From: Panagrolaimus kolymaensis
Taxonomy: Eukaryota > Nematoda > Chromadorea > Rhabditida > Panagrolaimidae
Assembly (NCBI GenBank): GCA_028622995.1
Contig: JAJQJQ010000005.1
Location: 6,386,001 to 6,450,000, forward strand
Direction: 5' to 3'
DNA length: 64,000 bases
Below are positions 1 through 13,203 of the stretch, piece after piece; within the stretch, counting starts at the first letter, position 1, and every line of letters starts with the position of its first letter. Both the position numbers and the translations under genes were made by a program. Under the pieces are notes generated by a model that was not told the DNA's origin, ran no database searches, and saw nothing but the letters and a program-made list of their open reading frames with translations.

Positions 1-101
1 ATAATACAGGGATTAAGAACCCTATCAGAAGTCAAAAAACAACAAAAGAAAAGAAATAATGTATTTAATGAAAAACATTGCATCATATAAAAAAATAACA
101 A

Positions 102-1760
<1,659 letters not shown>

Positions 1761-2016
1761 AATTTATACCAACAACAAAAAATAAAAAAATTAAAGAATA
1801 ATTAGAAACATAAAATTTAATTTTTATTTTTATTCAAACAAAATTGGCTGAAGCAATTTTTCATTAGTAAACGTTTGAAAAAAGTCTCACCACGACAAAA
1901 AAACCCTGAAAAAAATCATTCCATTTTTTTTTTGACTTGCTCAAACGTTTGACAATTTTTTGCTGCTGGTGGAATTTTTTTCAAATTTTACTAAAACTCT
2001 GCCCTATTTATTACAG
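1761..2016. promoter_or_regulatory. Divergent promoter region of AlaRS and mL50
   Basis: Only 256 bp separate the two start codons, so both transcripts must start here or be trans-spliced here. A T-rich tract ends in TTACAG at 2011-2016 directly before the mL50 ATG; with no upstream coding exon in phase this is best read as a spliced-leader acceptor. No TATA box is obvious. Confidence 0.5.
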
Positions 2017-3021
2017 ATGTTACCAAGATGTGTTGCTAAACTTCCACGAGCTCATTCTTCAATTCAATGTTTATCATACCGATTCAAATGTGATGTTCCG
2101 ACAACTTTAACTCCTGAACAAAAGGTTTTTTTTTCTTTCATTCATAATTATAATGTTGTACTACTCTTCTTTTTTTTAAGGAAAAATTACGATCTAAACT
2201 TTCTTCAATACAAACAGATGTCGATGTTACTCCTGCAGTCAAACCCAAATCCTTTATGGTTGTTTCAGACAAAACTAAATATATGGATGAAGTTCGCGCT
2301 CGAGGGTAAGCTTTAAAACCTCGTTTATTTTCACATTTATCGTTTACTTTTAGGTTATTAAAATTTAACATTGCATATTCTCCTCCTGCAGATATTGAAT
2401 CCATTGTTGGAGATGCTGTTACATCAAGTGCAGAAGTTAGTGGTGATTGGAAAGAATTTACTATCTCTGACGTCAAATTAAAGTTTAAAGTATGCTTTTG
2501 ATAATAAAAAGTTTTGTGTTGTTAAAGAATAATTTTAGATTATTGAAACTATTGCGTCGCAAATTGGACTTTATATTCCAAATTCAGATTTACACAAAAT
2601 GAAAACTGCTGCTGATGTTCTTGAATTTTATTCGACTCCAATTTCAAATACAACAAAATATACACAAATGGCTCGTGATGATTCTCTTCCTGAAAATTTG
2701 GCTATTCGAGAACATCCTGTTCGCTTTCATCCCAATGATACTGAAGCCTTACATGGAGGCATGTTATTCATTTCCTTGTTTTCCTTTAATTTTTTTTTAT
2801 CCTTTTTAGGCATTACTGCTTATCCTGGTACTAGTGGTCAAGTTATTAGCCTTCGAAATAAACGACTATATCGCTCATTCAAACCCAAGAAAGAATGGTA
2901 TGATTACGATGATCAAGCTTTTGATTGGACTCGTCCAGATGCAGGAATGCCTTTTGATCCTGAAGTTACTCAAAAGATGGATCGTTATGTTGATAAAAAA
3001 TTTAAGAAGAGATCGCTTTAG
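2017..3021 (+). CDS. mrpl-50: Mitochondrial large ribosomal subunit protein mL50
   Basis: Five exons (2017-2124, 2181-2305, 2354-2489, 2539-2758, 2810-3021) give a basic protein of about 266 residues. mL50 is a structural component of the mitochondrial large ribosomal subunit. Support is overall similarity to the MRPL50 family, including the region around SDLHKMKTAADVLEFYSTPI and a C-terminal half rich in Arg, Lys and aromatic residues. The N-terminus (MLPRCVAKLPRAHSS) is Arg/Lys/Ser-rich without acids, as expected for a mitochondrial presequence. The last intron starts with GC instead of GT, is 51 nt long and has no stop in frame, so retention would insert 17 hydrophobic residues. The ATG directly follows a leaderless acceptor. 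Confidence 0.8.
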
Positions 3022-4719
3022 AATTAAATTTGATTGTTGTTGTTATTATTTTTATTATGTAGGAATAAAATAGTTTAAAACTTTTGTTTGTTTTTTTTAG
3101 CGTCGAGCAATCAATCTTTAGAGTTAAAAAATTGCATTTTTATACGTTTATTTTTTCTCTCTCTCAAATGGCAACACGCCTACTTTTTAAGATTTAGAAA
3201 AGTGGAAATATGATATGCTTTTTGTTTTTAAGCTTTTAATAATCTTTCCCCTCTTTTTTTACTGAAGCAATCAATAAGCGTCATCTGTGCTATTACAATT
3301 TGAAGTCCTCTATGTTGGTTGGTTAGTCCACCTTTAAATTGACAAGCAGAAGAAGAAGAAAAAAGGCCACTTATTTTTGCGGCAAAAATAAAAAAATTCA
3401 GAGTTACTTCAACTACTTCCATACATATTTTTTTTTATCGAAAGCAAAAGTACTTTTTTGTTTGTTACTATGCATTCTTTTTTGAAAGACCGAATGCATG
3501 CTTGCTTCTTTTTTTGCAGGTGAAGCAAGTGCCAAGAAAAATATTTGTTGTTTTAACTTCCGTTTTTGTTTGCTCTTTTATTTTCAAAGTGTTTTTAATT
3601 TTAAAACGTGAAACAAAATCGGTCAAGAAGATGATGATGTTGTCTTAGTAAATAACATAAATAAAATTGCTTTATAAATTATCGTATGCCTTCTGCAACA
3701 CCCATATACCTAGAATTGAAATTTTGTAATTTTTCTGTTGCTATTTTTTTGACATCCTAAAAATGCTATTCTTTCGTTTATTTATTTTTAAATATGTATT
3801 TACATTTGTTTCATAAAAATAAAGAAGAGGAAACAATAGTAATTTTATCCAGTTTAAAAATATTTATTTCTGTAAAACAAATGTATGGCCTAGTAACTCG
3901 CTCTCATTAAAAAGATGATACCGCTTCTCGCTTCTTGTTTCGTTTATATAAAAATAAATTACTCTTCTGCTTATACTTAGTAAATATCGTTTCTCAGAAA
4001 AATTATAACTATTTTTTTATTAACTTCCTTTTTTGTTTAACATTTCTCACATTTATAAAAAAAAGGTTTAAACTTGTATGTACTTCAATCATCACTTATA
4101 AATAAATGAGATTTAAGCTTCTTTTTCTTTTCTTTTTCAAAGACGTCGTCGTCTCAATATTTTTCTTCTTCCTTTTGCCGCCGTTATTTAGTAATAACAT
4201 TTCTAGCGAATTTTCCCTTTTTTCAATGGATAAAAAAACTTTCTTTCTTTTCCTTTTTTTATTTCTTAGCTATTTTTCAACTTTGTTTTTCTTCATTTCT
4301 GCCAACGAAGGAGAAAAAGAAGAAAAAGTACGAAGAAGCATGCGCAAAAGCATCTTCTTTTCTTCGATGAAATTCAATTACCGCGCCGCAACAACAAAAA
4401 AAAAATAAGAGGACGTCGATGAACTAACTAACTTGCTTCAAGTCGATGCAACGAAGAAGAAAGAAAAAAACATGGAGTCTTCGTTCCTTCCCTTTTTTGG
4501 TTCTTCTTTGTCCGTGGCTTTTTTTATTTTTTCTTCTTCAAAGACGAAGATTCTTTGTTTTGAATATTTTTTTAAACGTACGTCATTCAGCTTCTTCTTT
4601 CAGACTTTTTTTTTCTTATGCATGCTTCAGTTGAAAGAACAAAGAATTATTTACACGAATGTGAAAGAAAAAGATTTTGGGATTTTTTGGTAGTATAATA
4701 AATATTTGTGGCAATAACA
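3022..4719. other. Intergenic, no gene seen
   Basis: AT-rich sequence with long T and A runs. Open frames here (for example around 4106-4408) translate to Phe/Leu/Lys low complexity and look like composition artefacts. The right end should contain the promoter and 5' untranslated region of the channel gene. Confidence 0.6.
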
Positions 4720-7334
4720 ATGAGACTGAAATCATCTACGATATTTTTAATTATATTTTTTATTATTACTGTTTCGGGGAAAAGCAAAAAGAAAAAACCC
4801 AGTTGGTAAGTTTAAGATTTTCTAATTATCCCTTTATTTCGTATGCGGGTTTTGATTGCATTTATTAATTAATGGCCTTGCCAAACATTTAAAAAAGACG
4901 AGCTTATGATATCCATAGCTTGAAATTTAGATTTTTGCCATTTTCGTTAAAATGAATCAAAAGTATACGAGGCTTTGCAAGCTTTTTATTTTTGAAGCCT
5001 TCCCATTTCACTAAAGAACTTTAGTGCATAAATTTTAACAAAGGTAATTAAAGATGGAGCAAGTGATCGTGAGTGAGACTACGTGTTTATGTCTGAAGCC
5101 TTTAAGAGATTTTAAAACTTTTCCACTAAAGATGTCAACTCTTTTTTCTATTTGTTCCAATTATTCGAAAATAAAAACATTCTAAAACGAAATTATAAAT
5201 CTATTTTTGATGCTGTTTGAAGCTTTATAACATTATCCAAAGCATTTCTTAGCAATTTTATAATCAAATTATAATAAACGCTTGCATCCTTTTTTACGCA
5301 CATTTAAAACTACTGAAAACTAAATTTTTACTTTGATTTTGTTTCAAACTTAATTAAAGCTACGATGTCATTGCACTTATTTATTTTTTTGCAGTAAAAG
5401 AACAGCCTTCAATCGTCGAACAACCAATTATCAAGCATGGAGGGAACAAATGACCATTTGTGAACTTCTTGAAGGTTATGATCCTGCTGTACGACCTTTT
5501 GGTAATGATCCCACAATGGAAAAGCGAGGACCAGTGGTGGTTCATACGAGTTTAAACATAAGATCCATTGGAGCAGTTAGTGAAAAAAATATGGAGTTTA
5601 AAGCACAATTTCGTTTTCAACAAGAATGGTTTGATGAAAGGCTTAGATTTACCCATCATTCAGAATTTAGAAATTTTGATTTTATTAATGTTGCTAAAGA
5701 CCAAACACTTTGGATTCCGGTTAGTTTCTTCTATTATAAATTTTAAAAAAATGAAGTAATTAAACTTAAAACTTATAAAAATTACACTTTGAAATTCTAT
5801 TTCGAAAAAGTAAAGAAAATTATGAAACCGTAAATTTTCCAGGATACATTTTTCCAAAATGAAAGAAATGGATGGTATCATATGCTTGATCAGGTACTCA
5901 CTCTTCCATCTTCCTAAAGTTTCATAAAGTTTCAAATAACTGGATTTTTAGGAAAATAAATATATTCGAATTCGCTCCGATGGAAAAATATTTTACAATC
6001 GTCGTTTAACTCTAATTTTAGCATGCAATATGAATCTTTGTAAGCTTTTATTTTATCCTTAACATTCTTATTTTTATCGTTTTTTAGTAAAATATCCAAT
6101 GGATGTTCAAAAATGTGTTATTGATTTTGCTAGTTGTAAGAAAATAGATAGTTTTTTTTATCAAACCCATAATTACCTTGTTTAAGATGCTTACACAACA
6201 AATGATATTATTTATAAATGGGATATCAATGGCATAAACATGCATGAAGGTGCGAACGGAGCCATGCCTAATTTTGTTATATCCGAATATTCCAATGCAA
6301 CATGTGATAGTGTTACCAACACTGGCACTTATTCTTGTTTACGGGTAAACATAACACTAAGTCGGGTTTTTTCATACTTTTTGTTACAACTTTATATACC
6401 GTAAGCTCTTCACCATTTTCAAAGATAAGATTTAATAATTTAATTTAAGGTCAGCGATGCTTGTGGGCGTTTCATGGGTTTCATATTGGATTGATTGGAA
6501 ATCCACTGCTGCAAGAGTTCCACTTGCGATTGTTACACTTTTAACGATGATTGTTACTCATCATTGTAAGTTTCTCATTAACTTAAAGTTTAGTAAATAA
6601 AAGGGTTTTAAAATTGCAGCTATAAACTCAAATTTGCCACCTGTAAGTTATAGCAAAGCCATCGATGTTTGGATTGGAAGTTGTGGAAGTGAGTAAATAT
6701 CATTCTTTTGATTTTTAATAAAATCATAAAAAACATTTTAGTTTTCATCTTTGCAAGTCTCATCGAATATGCTGTTGTAAATTATATGGGAATATTAGAA
6801 GAGCATCGACAAATGCGAAAAATTGCATATAATCGAACGAGGCTTTCTAATGTTGCAGCAAATACCATTGAAAATGACCATAAATCTTCTGTTTTATCAA
6901 ACTTTTTTGGAAGAAAAAAATCAGTTGAAAAGAAAGGACTTCTTCGAAAGAATCGAAAGCTTCGATTAAGTTTACAATATGATCAAGACGATGAAAATCA
7001 TGAATTACAATCTGTGGCTGTTCAAGATCAACAAGCTTTAAGACAAAATGAACCCGATTGGACCCAACTTCCCGAATTCAATGACCTCGTTTATGTTGGT
7101 CAAAGGAAAAGGGTTGAATTGGTTCGATGGTGTAGCATGTTATCAACCAAAGGAAGAGCGGAAAGGATTGATATTGTTGCAAGGTAAAATCCACCTTTTC
7201 AAAACCAAAATACAAACAAGTAATAATCTTTTTGCTTGATTTTCAGAATGGTATTTCCCGTGGCATTTATTTTATTTAATTTTGCTTATTGGAGCATTTA
7301 CCTCAGTGATGTTATAAAAATTAAAACTTATTAA
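4720..7334 (+). CDS. Cys-loop ligand-gated anion channel subunit, glutamate-gated-chloride-channel-like
   Basis: Ten exons (4720-4805, 5395-5719, 5843-5893, 5952-6039, 6088-6135, 6187-6400, 6450-6565, 6620-6688, 6742-7183, 7247-7334) give 508 residues. A signal peptide ([20 protein letters not shown]) is followed by a pentameric-receptor ligand-binding domain. The Cys-loop is Cys179-Cys193 (13 residues between) and a second disulfide pair, Cys239-Cys250 in [15 protein letters not shown], is typical of GluCl and glycine receptors. M1 lies about 262-285, M2 about 291-310, M3 about 322-349, a basic cytoplasmic loop about 350-475, and M4 at the C-terminus. [12 protein letters not shown] in M3 is GluCl-like. 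The pore entry reads TAAR instead of the PAR anion signature, and M2 is divergent. It probably acts at neuronal or muscle membranes; the ligand cannot be told from sequence. Confidence 0.88.
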
Positions 7335-7667
7335 AAACAACATTATAAATAAAAAAAACGGTTATTATAAAAGTTGCCTTAAATGGTTCATTCTTATTGC
7401 AACATTTCTTTCTCACTTTTTTGTATATTTGTTTTGTTTGTAAGGAAAAGAAACAAACAATAAATATTTTATGCATTTTGTTTTCACAAATGTAACTCTT
7501 CCGGAAGCAAATCCAACTGAAGAAAAGTAAAAAGCAGATTAAGGCAAAAGAGAAGGAAAGAAAGAGGATCAGCGAAGCATAAAGTCGCCGAAAAGAAGTA
7601 AAAAAATATAAAAAGAAATGAAAAAAAGCAGCTTGTAGTTTTCTCAACAACAAAAAAAGGAGAGAGA
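7335..7667. other. Intergenic spacer, channel gene to PACRG gene
   Basis: 333 bp of AT-rich sequence between the channel stop codon and the PACRG start on the same strand. The last part is purine-rich (AAAGGAGAGAGA before the ATG at 7668). I see no acceptor immediately before the start and no other gene. Confidence 0.5.
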
Positions 7668-9288
7668 ATGATTAGTTACGACATTACAAGAAAATGTCAA
7701 CAACCTCGATGGCGATCAGTGAGTCCAGGATTTCGTATACCAATAGGAAGAAAGGATATTGTCGCTGATAATAAAAGAGAACAAATACTGTATCGAAAGA
7801 AAGCACCATCGTTTAGAAAGGTAAGAAAGTTTTAAAATGCGTGAAAGAAAAGGAGTGGGAAGTTAATAAATAGAAATACGAAGTTTGTTTGGATCAAAGT
7901 AAATTTTGTTTAAATTTAAGGTTCCAGCATTCACAATCCAAGCTGAACAACAAAATACTCGCCCTTTTACTCCTGCCAAAACAAAATGCCACCGCTCACA
8001 ATCTGTAATGCCCGAAGATGAAAGATTTATCAGAATTTATGAAGATCGAAGGCTTCCAATTCGCTTAATCGATACCTCTGGAACAGGCATGTCTAAAACT
8101 ATTGAATGGCTTCTGGATCCCAATCGCCTATCACCTCAAAATGCTCGTGAACTTCTCCGCCAATTTGCCCTAGGTTTGCCAATAGAGAAACAGGTAAAAA
8201 ATTGTTTAAGAAAAATTTATTATTATTATATTACAAACGAAACACAAACATAATGATTACAAAACAATATTATTTCTTTTTGTTGTTGTTGTGCTTGGGT
8301 TTCTTTTGATGTTTGCCACGTTTAGTACCATTCCACCAAGCTTTGAGATTTTTCCACTTGCAGATGAGAACACCGAAGATGAGGAAGATCAGGACCAAAC
8401 CAATGACTGCGAAGACGATGAAGAGAATACGTAGATTGTAGCCCCTGAAAAAAAGTCATATAGTTTTCCTTTTAAAAGTCTTAAAAAATAAACATACGTT
8501 GGATTTGTACAAACACCATTCCCATCAGTTGTTTGAGAATCACCTTGAGCCAGAGTTGTAGCAGCAGCATCATCAGGTTGAATTGGATTAACGACACCCA
8601 TAGCAAGAGATTTAGAAGATTTCAACCAAGACGAGGTAACGATGAGCACAAGAGAGCAGAGAAATCAACGATATGAACTTTCAACAAGAAGAGAAAGCGA
8701 ACTGAATTTTTTGGATGGTCAGCGCCTTTTATATACGTTTTTTGAGTGGCATCATGGAAATTTTTCTATTTTCCCAACAATAAACTAGTTTTGCAAACTT
8801 TATCATTCATTTAGGAAATTTAAATTTTTAAAAAGTTTTATACCCATTTTCAGCCATATCGTTTGCTTGCATATAAATCCTTTCAAGATCTTTTCACAAC
8901 AATTCATGGTCCTCAAATTGCTGCTGAAACGATGATAGATTATGTGCCACAAATTCGTAAAGGCTTGAATTCGATGAATTTAGAAAAACGAATTGAAATG
9001 TGTATGCTTTTACAACAAATTGCTCTATTGAATGGTTGTGGACGGCTCCTTGTAGCCTTTTATCGTCAGCTTCTTCCACCCTTTCGTAATTATTTTAGCC
9101 TTTCAATATGTATTTTTTGTAAATCTTAAAATTTAGGTAAAACAAAAATGGTTAAAATGACCAAAGATATTTCTCAAACGTTAAATGATAAATATTGGGA
9201 TTGCGTCGATAAAACTTTGACAATTTTGGAAGCCAATGGTGGCCCAAATTCTGGTATAAATATCAAATATATTTTACCTTTTTATTAA
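7668..9288 (+). CDS. pcrg-1: Parkin co-regulated gene (PACRG) homologue, ciliary microtubule protein
   Basis: Four exons (7668-7820, 7921-8193, 8854-9085, 9137-9288) give 269 residues. PACRG is an inner-junction protein of ciliary doublet microtubules, so the product is expected in sensory-neuron cilia. Recognisable family features are the segment FIRIYEDRRLPIRL followed by the helical repeat core, PYRLLAYKSFQDL, CMLLQQIAL..RLLVAFYRQLLP, and the C-terminal signature GGPNSGINIKYILPFY, close to the family ending INIKYxxPxY. The N-terminal 50 residues are basic and not conserved. Intron 2 is 660 nt and contains a separate gene on the opposite strand; intron 3 is only 51 nt. Confidence 0.85.
8270..8601 (-). 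CDS. Small single-pass membrane protein nested in PACRG intron
   Basis: Two exons (8498-8601 and 8270-8444) with a 53-nt intron give 92 residues. The first in-frame ATG (MGVVNPIQPDD) was chosen because an in-frame TGA lies further upstream. Residues 1-34 are acidic, Thr/Gln-rich and hold a single Cys. Residues about 37-59 form a strong membrane segment (RILFIVFAVIGLVLIFLIFG). The tail is very basic and ends in Asn/Lys repeats, favouring the tail on the cytosolic side. I do not recognise the family. The gene lies entirely inside intron 2 of the PACRG gene on the antisense strand, with its promoter also inside that intron. Confidence 0.7.
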
Positions 9289-9552
9289 TACATAAACTTT
9301 TTTTAAAAATAAAATTGTAAAGTCACATATTGATGATGCAATAAAAAAAACCACATTTACAAAAGGATTCAAGTTTTATTGAAAATTTTGCGTTACGCTT
9401 CTTAACTTTTTTATTTTTGATCCAAAGATTTTAATAAGAAACTATTTTTAATGATTTCATTATGATTAATCCGCTTGTAAGTGTATTATGAAAAATAAGT
9501 TAAGAGAAATTGTTGTTTTATTAAAAAATTACATTTATTATAAACGTGTTTA

Positions 9553-10770
9553 TTAAACATTAATAGAAAGCGATTGATCAGCAAATCTTTGACAAGCATA
9601 AAAATATTCTTCTGTACAATAATCACTCCCTGCGTCGCTCATGACTCCATTTCCGCCTTTAGTATCTTTTCGGAAATATACTACACACTCCGTGTGTTTG
9701 GAAGTACTTTCAAATTGTGGTATTGTTCCATCAAGAGCAAAAATTACGCCGTTAACAGCTTTGATACCAACCCACATTTGTTCCACAGTTCTTTCCAATT
9801 CCATAAAAACTATAAAAAAAAAGGTTATTTATTTGAAAATAGGGTGGACCTTTCTTCGGATATTTTACAAATCAGAGATCTCCATACACGAGAAATTAAA
9901 ATAGGAAAAATATTCAATGTAAAAAAATAGTTTACCTCGGAAAATATCACCTTCGTTTTCATTCTTTGGAACCGCAACAAATGACTTTAGTTCTTGACAT
10001 TTTCTTTGTGCTTCAAAAAAATTGACTTTTTCTTGAATAATTTTAAGACACATTCGAAGTTTTGGAAGCAAATACCATCCAGCATCGCATCGAAGTTTAT
10101 TCCATCTCGGAGTTTCACAAAGAGCATAATGTTTTTCAGATGCTTGAATCACGGAAGCTTTACCAGTATCTGGGTTGAATACAGTCGAAATATCAGGACA
10201 GTTGGATTCAGAGTTTGGTGAAGGTTTATTTTGTCCTTCCCATGAAATTGAAGCATCAGGTTTTCTAATAAAAACATTATTCCTAAAAGATTCAAACATA
10301 AATAATTCTCACAGTAGAAAATATTTACCAAATTTCTTCATCAAAAAATTCTTTTGTTGCATCACTTGGTTTAACGTCATTAAAACCATTTGTTTTACGA
10401 TTATATCCAATCCAAAAACGAGTATCTTTATCAACAGTAATTTCTGGATCATAATGAATTCTTTGAAGCCATGATTCATAAAAATCTTCATTCAACGCTG
10501 TTGCGAGACGGCCCCCAAATTCATAGTAACATTTAGTATTTGCCGATTCATAATCCAAATTAGACAAAATGATTAAACATGAACCTTCCCATGGACCTGG
10601 AACACACAGAGTTCGAATAAAACCTTCTTTTGGAACCTTTGCATCATCATATTGACAGCTTGTAACAACTTGAAAAGCAATTGAAACTCTGAAAATAAGC
10701 CGTTGTTAAACAAGTTTAAAAATAGTAATAAAAAATCTTACAAATAAACAAATATCAACTTTGATAGCAT
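9553..10770 (-). CDS. Secreted protein with two C-type lectin-like domains
   Basis: Four exons (10742-10770, 10329-10688, 9936-10282, 9553-9809) give 330 residues. A signal peptide (MLSKLIFVYLVSIAFQVVTS) leads into two C-type lectin-like folds. The first, about residues 38-205, has the TRFWIGYN core; the second, about 215-325, starts at CDAGWYLLP and has the MWVGIKAVNG core and a YFYACQR ending. Neither contains the EPN or QPD sugar-binding triplet, so calcium-dependent carbohydrate binding is doubtful. Nematodes have large clec families, often used in immunity or at surfaces, and this is likely one of them; no one-to-one assignment is possible. It is divergent from the small secreted protein at 11670. 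Confidence 0.85.
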
Positions 10771-11669
10771 GTTGTTCAATTACCAACTATGAGGACCTTG
10801 TACGTACAAAACATTTTCTAAAAAACAAAATCCAAGCGATTTTTAGTTTTTATGTAAATCATAAATTTATGAAGCATTTTCTTTTGTCCAAAAAATGCAT
10901 CAACTTCTTGAAACAAAATCTCTCTTTTTTCCTGCCTATTTTTCTTGATAATTATTTGTATCTAAATAATATCGTTTTTTTTGTTGAAAGAAATCCCCTT
11001 TACGCTTAATTCCATTTATGCCATCTAAACTGAAAACAATGGCAAACAACTTTTAAAAAAAATACATCGACTTGTCAATAGAAAAGTTGGACTTTTGCTC
11101 TTTTTGATTGATTAATTCTGTTTCATTTATGATTTATTCTTTCATATGTTTTTAAACCTAAACATTTTTTGAGTTAAGCATATCGTTCGTTATACAATAC
11201 AACACATCAAGCTTTGTTTGTACTCGATTTACTATGAATAATCCCAGATGTTCTTTATATATAATTACTTTAACAAGCAATAGAATTTGTGACATTACTT
11301 AATTTAATGGCTTCTTTAAAAACCTTTTATCGAGAAAAAAATAAAGACAACACAGTAGTTTTAAAAACCTCACAAAAACATGCTGTTCAACCACCTTTCC
11401 TTGAACTTCAAAAACTTTGTGAAGGCGTTTGTAGTTGGAAAATGGGAAAGATAGAAAAATTTTCTTATATATAATAATTGTAGTAAATAATTAGTTTTTA
11501 AGTACAAACTTAATTTATTTGAATTGTATTTCACATTCACGTTGCTACTTACACCTTTAAAAAGGCTGTCCTCAAAATTTTAAACACTCATTTACTTCCA
11601 TATTTTTTAAATTTTACTCTTTCTTCCAAAGCTTGCTTGCTTCAGTTTGAGGTTGCCAGGAAAAAAAAT
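10771..11669. other. Divergent intergenic region, nothing further seen
   Basis: About 900 bp between two divergently transcribed genes for secreted proteins. An open frame at 11310-11474 (about 55 codons from its ATG) lacks splice sites or any recognisable feature and is not annotated. The right edge should hold the promoter of the 11670 gene. Confidence 0.5.
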
Positions 11670-11999
11670 ATGAACCAACAAATCTTCTTAGCAGCTATCG
11701 TATTTTCTTTAATAATAAATATTATTGGACTGCCTTTGTTTGAAAACGAATATGATCTTTTTGGTGATGACGCTGTAAGTGTTTGTTAATGTCATTTTCA
11801 CATGATTCATTCAAGTCTTTTTCAGGCAACTAAACCTTCACCTCGAAGATACAAACTTTTACGAATAATTCCTCTTGAATTGGAAGGTAAAAAACTCGGA
11901 GAAGCAGCCCCGGTTTTTGCTTTCACCAACAATCATCGCATCGTCGAAGATTATTTTCCAAGAATGCCAATCAAATCTCTTACTCCCATTTATAATTAA
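11670..11999 (+). CDS. Small secreted protein, unrecognised
   Basis: Two exons (11670-11774 and 11826-11999) around a 51-nt intron with canonical GTAAGT and TTTTTCAG sites give 92 residues. An N-terminal signal peptide (MNQQIFLAAIVFSLIINIIG) is followed by an acidic stretch (FENEYDLFGDDA) and then a basic region with RR and KK pairs (PSPRRYKLLR, ELEGKKLGEAAP). There are no cysteines. Dibasic sites after a signal peptide would allow prohormone processing, so a neuropeptide-like precursor is possible, but the predicted pieces are not repeated and I recognise no known peptide. Confidence 0.65.
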
Positions 12000-12523
12000 T
12001 TAATTAAATAAAACCGTTTTTTGTTTTTACATTTTTTAAAGTTTCTAAGTTTATTGTAAATTGCTTTTTTGAATAATAAATAAAACGAAATATATATTAT
12101 TGGGGATTACTTAAGCAAAAAAGTTTGACATATAACACTCGACTATGATCATCATAAGGTTGTACGATAGCGTTAATTTCCAAAGAGTAATTTTTACCAA
12201 TATTCGAAACTCGATTATCTAAAGCTAATAATTTTTAGTAGCTCTGCAAAGTTTATTAGCAGAAAAAGTCATCATTTTGTGAAACAAAGACGAAAGTCCA
12301 TAATATTTTTTTATTTACTTTAGAATAATTATCTTCTTTTTTTTTACAAAAAATTTATTTATAAAAAAAATATACACGTATTTATTTTTCTTAATATTTT
12401 AAGGCAATTATTATTTTTTTGTTTTGTTCAAGCTCGTACCTCCACCGGCACTTCATGATATAATTGAAGCAACCTTCTAAAATGCGAATAATTATCCTCA
12501 AAATTATTACAATAAAACAAAGC
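12000..12523. other. Convergent 3' region
   Basis: Short AT-rich stretch between two genes that converge. AATAAA-type motifs occur just after the plus-strand stop (AATTAAATAAAACC at about 12001). No gene is visible. Confidence 0.5.
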
Positions 12524-13203
12524 TTACTGAGATTCATTTTGCCGATTTAATCTTTCCATTTTCTTAATTTTATTTTGTTTTCGAGTATAACTTAAAATAT
12601 TATAAAGAATCCAAACTCCACTTAAAACAACGAAAGCAACGCCGGATAAAATAAAAAATGGAAAATATCTTTCATAAATTTGCTGTCGTATTATTTCATT
12701 TTCAGTTAATTTGTTTTTTTGATAATCATGAAGATTATTATCGGGATCATTCAAAACTTCGAAAGCTGTTTGAGTAAAGTTTAATTCACTGAAATGGAAG
12801 CAAGCGATTACTGTAACGAATTGTAAAAGTAAAAATCAGCAGTGGATGTGGAAATTTTTAAAACGCTTATTACTTTTTACTTTAAAGTTTGTACTTTTTG
12901 CTTTTAAAAAAATATGGTTGTAAATAATAAAAATAATACTTGAATGAGTAAATGTGGCAGTAATTTAGACTAAAGTTTTAAAAAGCTCTTTTCAAATTAT
13001 TAATAATTTATGGACAACAAAAGATAAATTTTATATGAAAAACATTTTATAAGTCTCAAACAAAAAAGTTTTTAAAAATCCATTTTTATATGCAAAAAGC
13101 AAAAGAGCTTATTTAATAGTTTTCGAACTTACCCTTGAGGTTTAGATTCAATCAAAATGGTTAAACAGGTAATAATAATAATAGAGAATAATACTTGCCA
13201 CAT
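12524..13203 (-). CDS. Small type I membrane protein, unrecognised
   Basis: Two exons (13133-13203 and 12524-12788) give 111 residues; the intron is 344 nt. A signal peptide (MWQVLFSIIIITCLTILIES) is followed by a short polar lumenal part of about 50 residues, one membrane segment (FFILSGVAFVVLSGVWILYN) near residues 70-90, and a basic tail (RKQNKIKKMERLNRQNES). This predicts a type I single-pass protein. I do not recognise a family. The second exon could also be read alone from an internal start, but the phase-compatible signal-peptide exon makes the two-exon model better. Confidence 0.65.

Noticed and set aside
4106..4693. Overlapping Phe/Leu-rich frames
   Set aside because: Composition is that of T-rich DNA, frames overlap, no splice logic or recognisable content.
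9574..9930. Plus-strand frames over the C-type lectin gene
   Set aside because: Antisense shadows of minus-strand lectin exons that have clean splice phases and family motifs.
11310..11474. Small plus-strand frame of about 55 codons from its ATG
   Set aside because: No splice sites, signal peptide or recognisable block; expected by chance.
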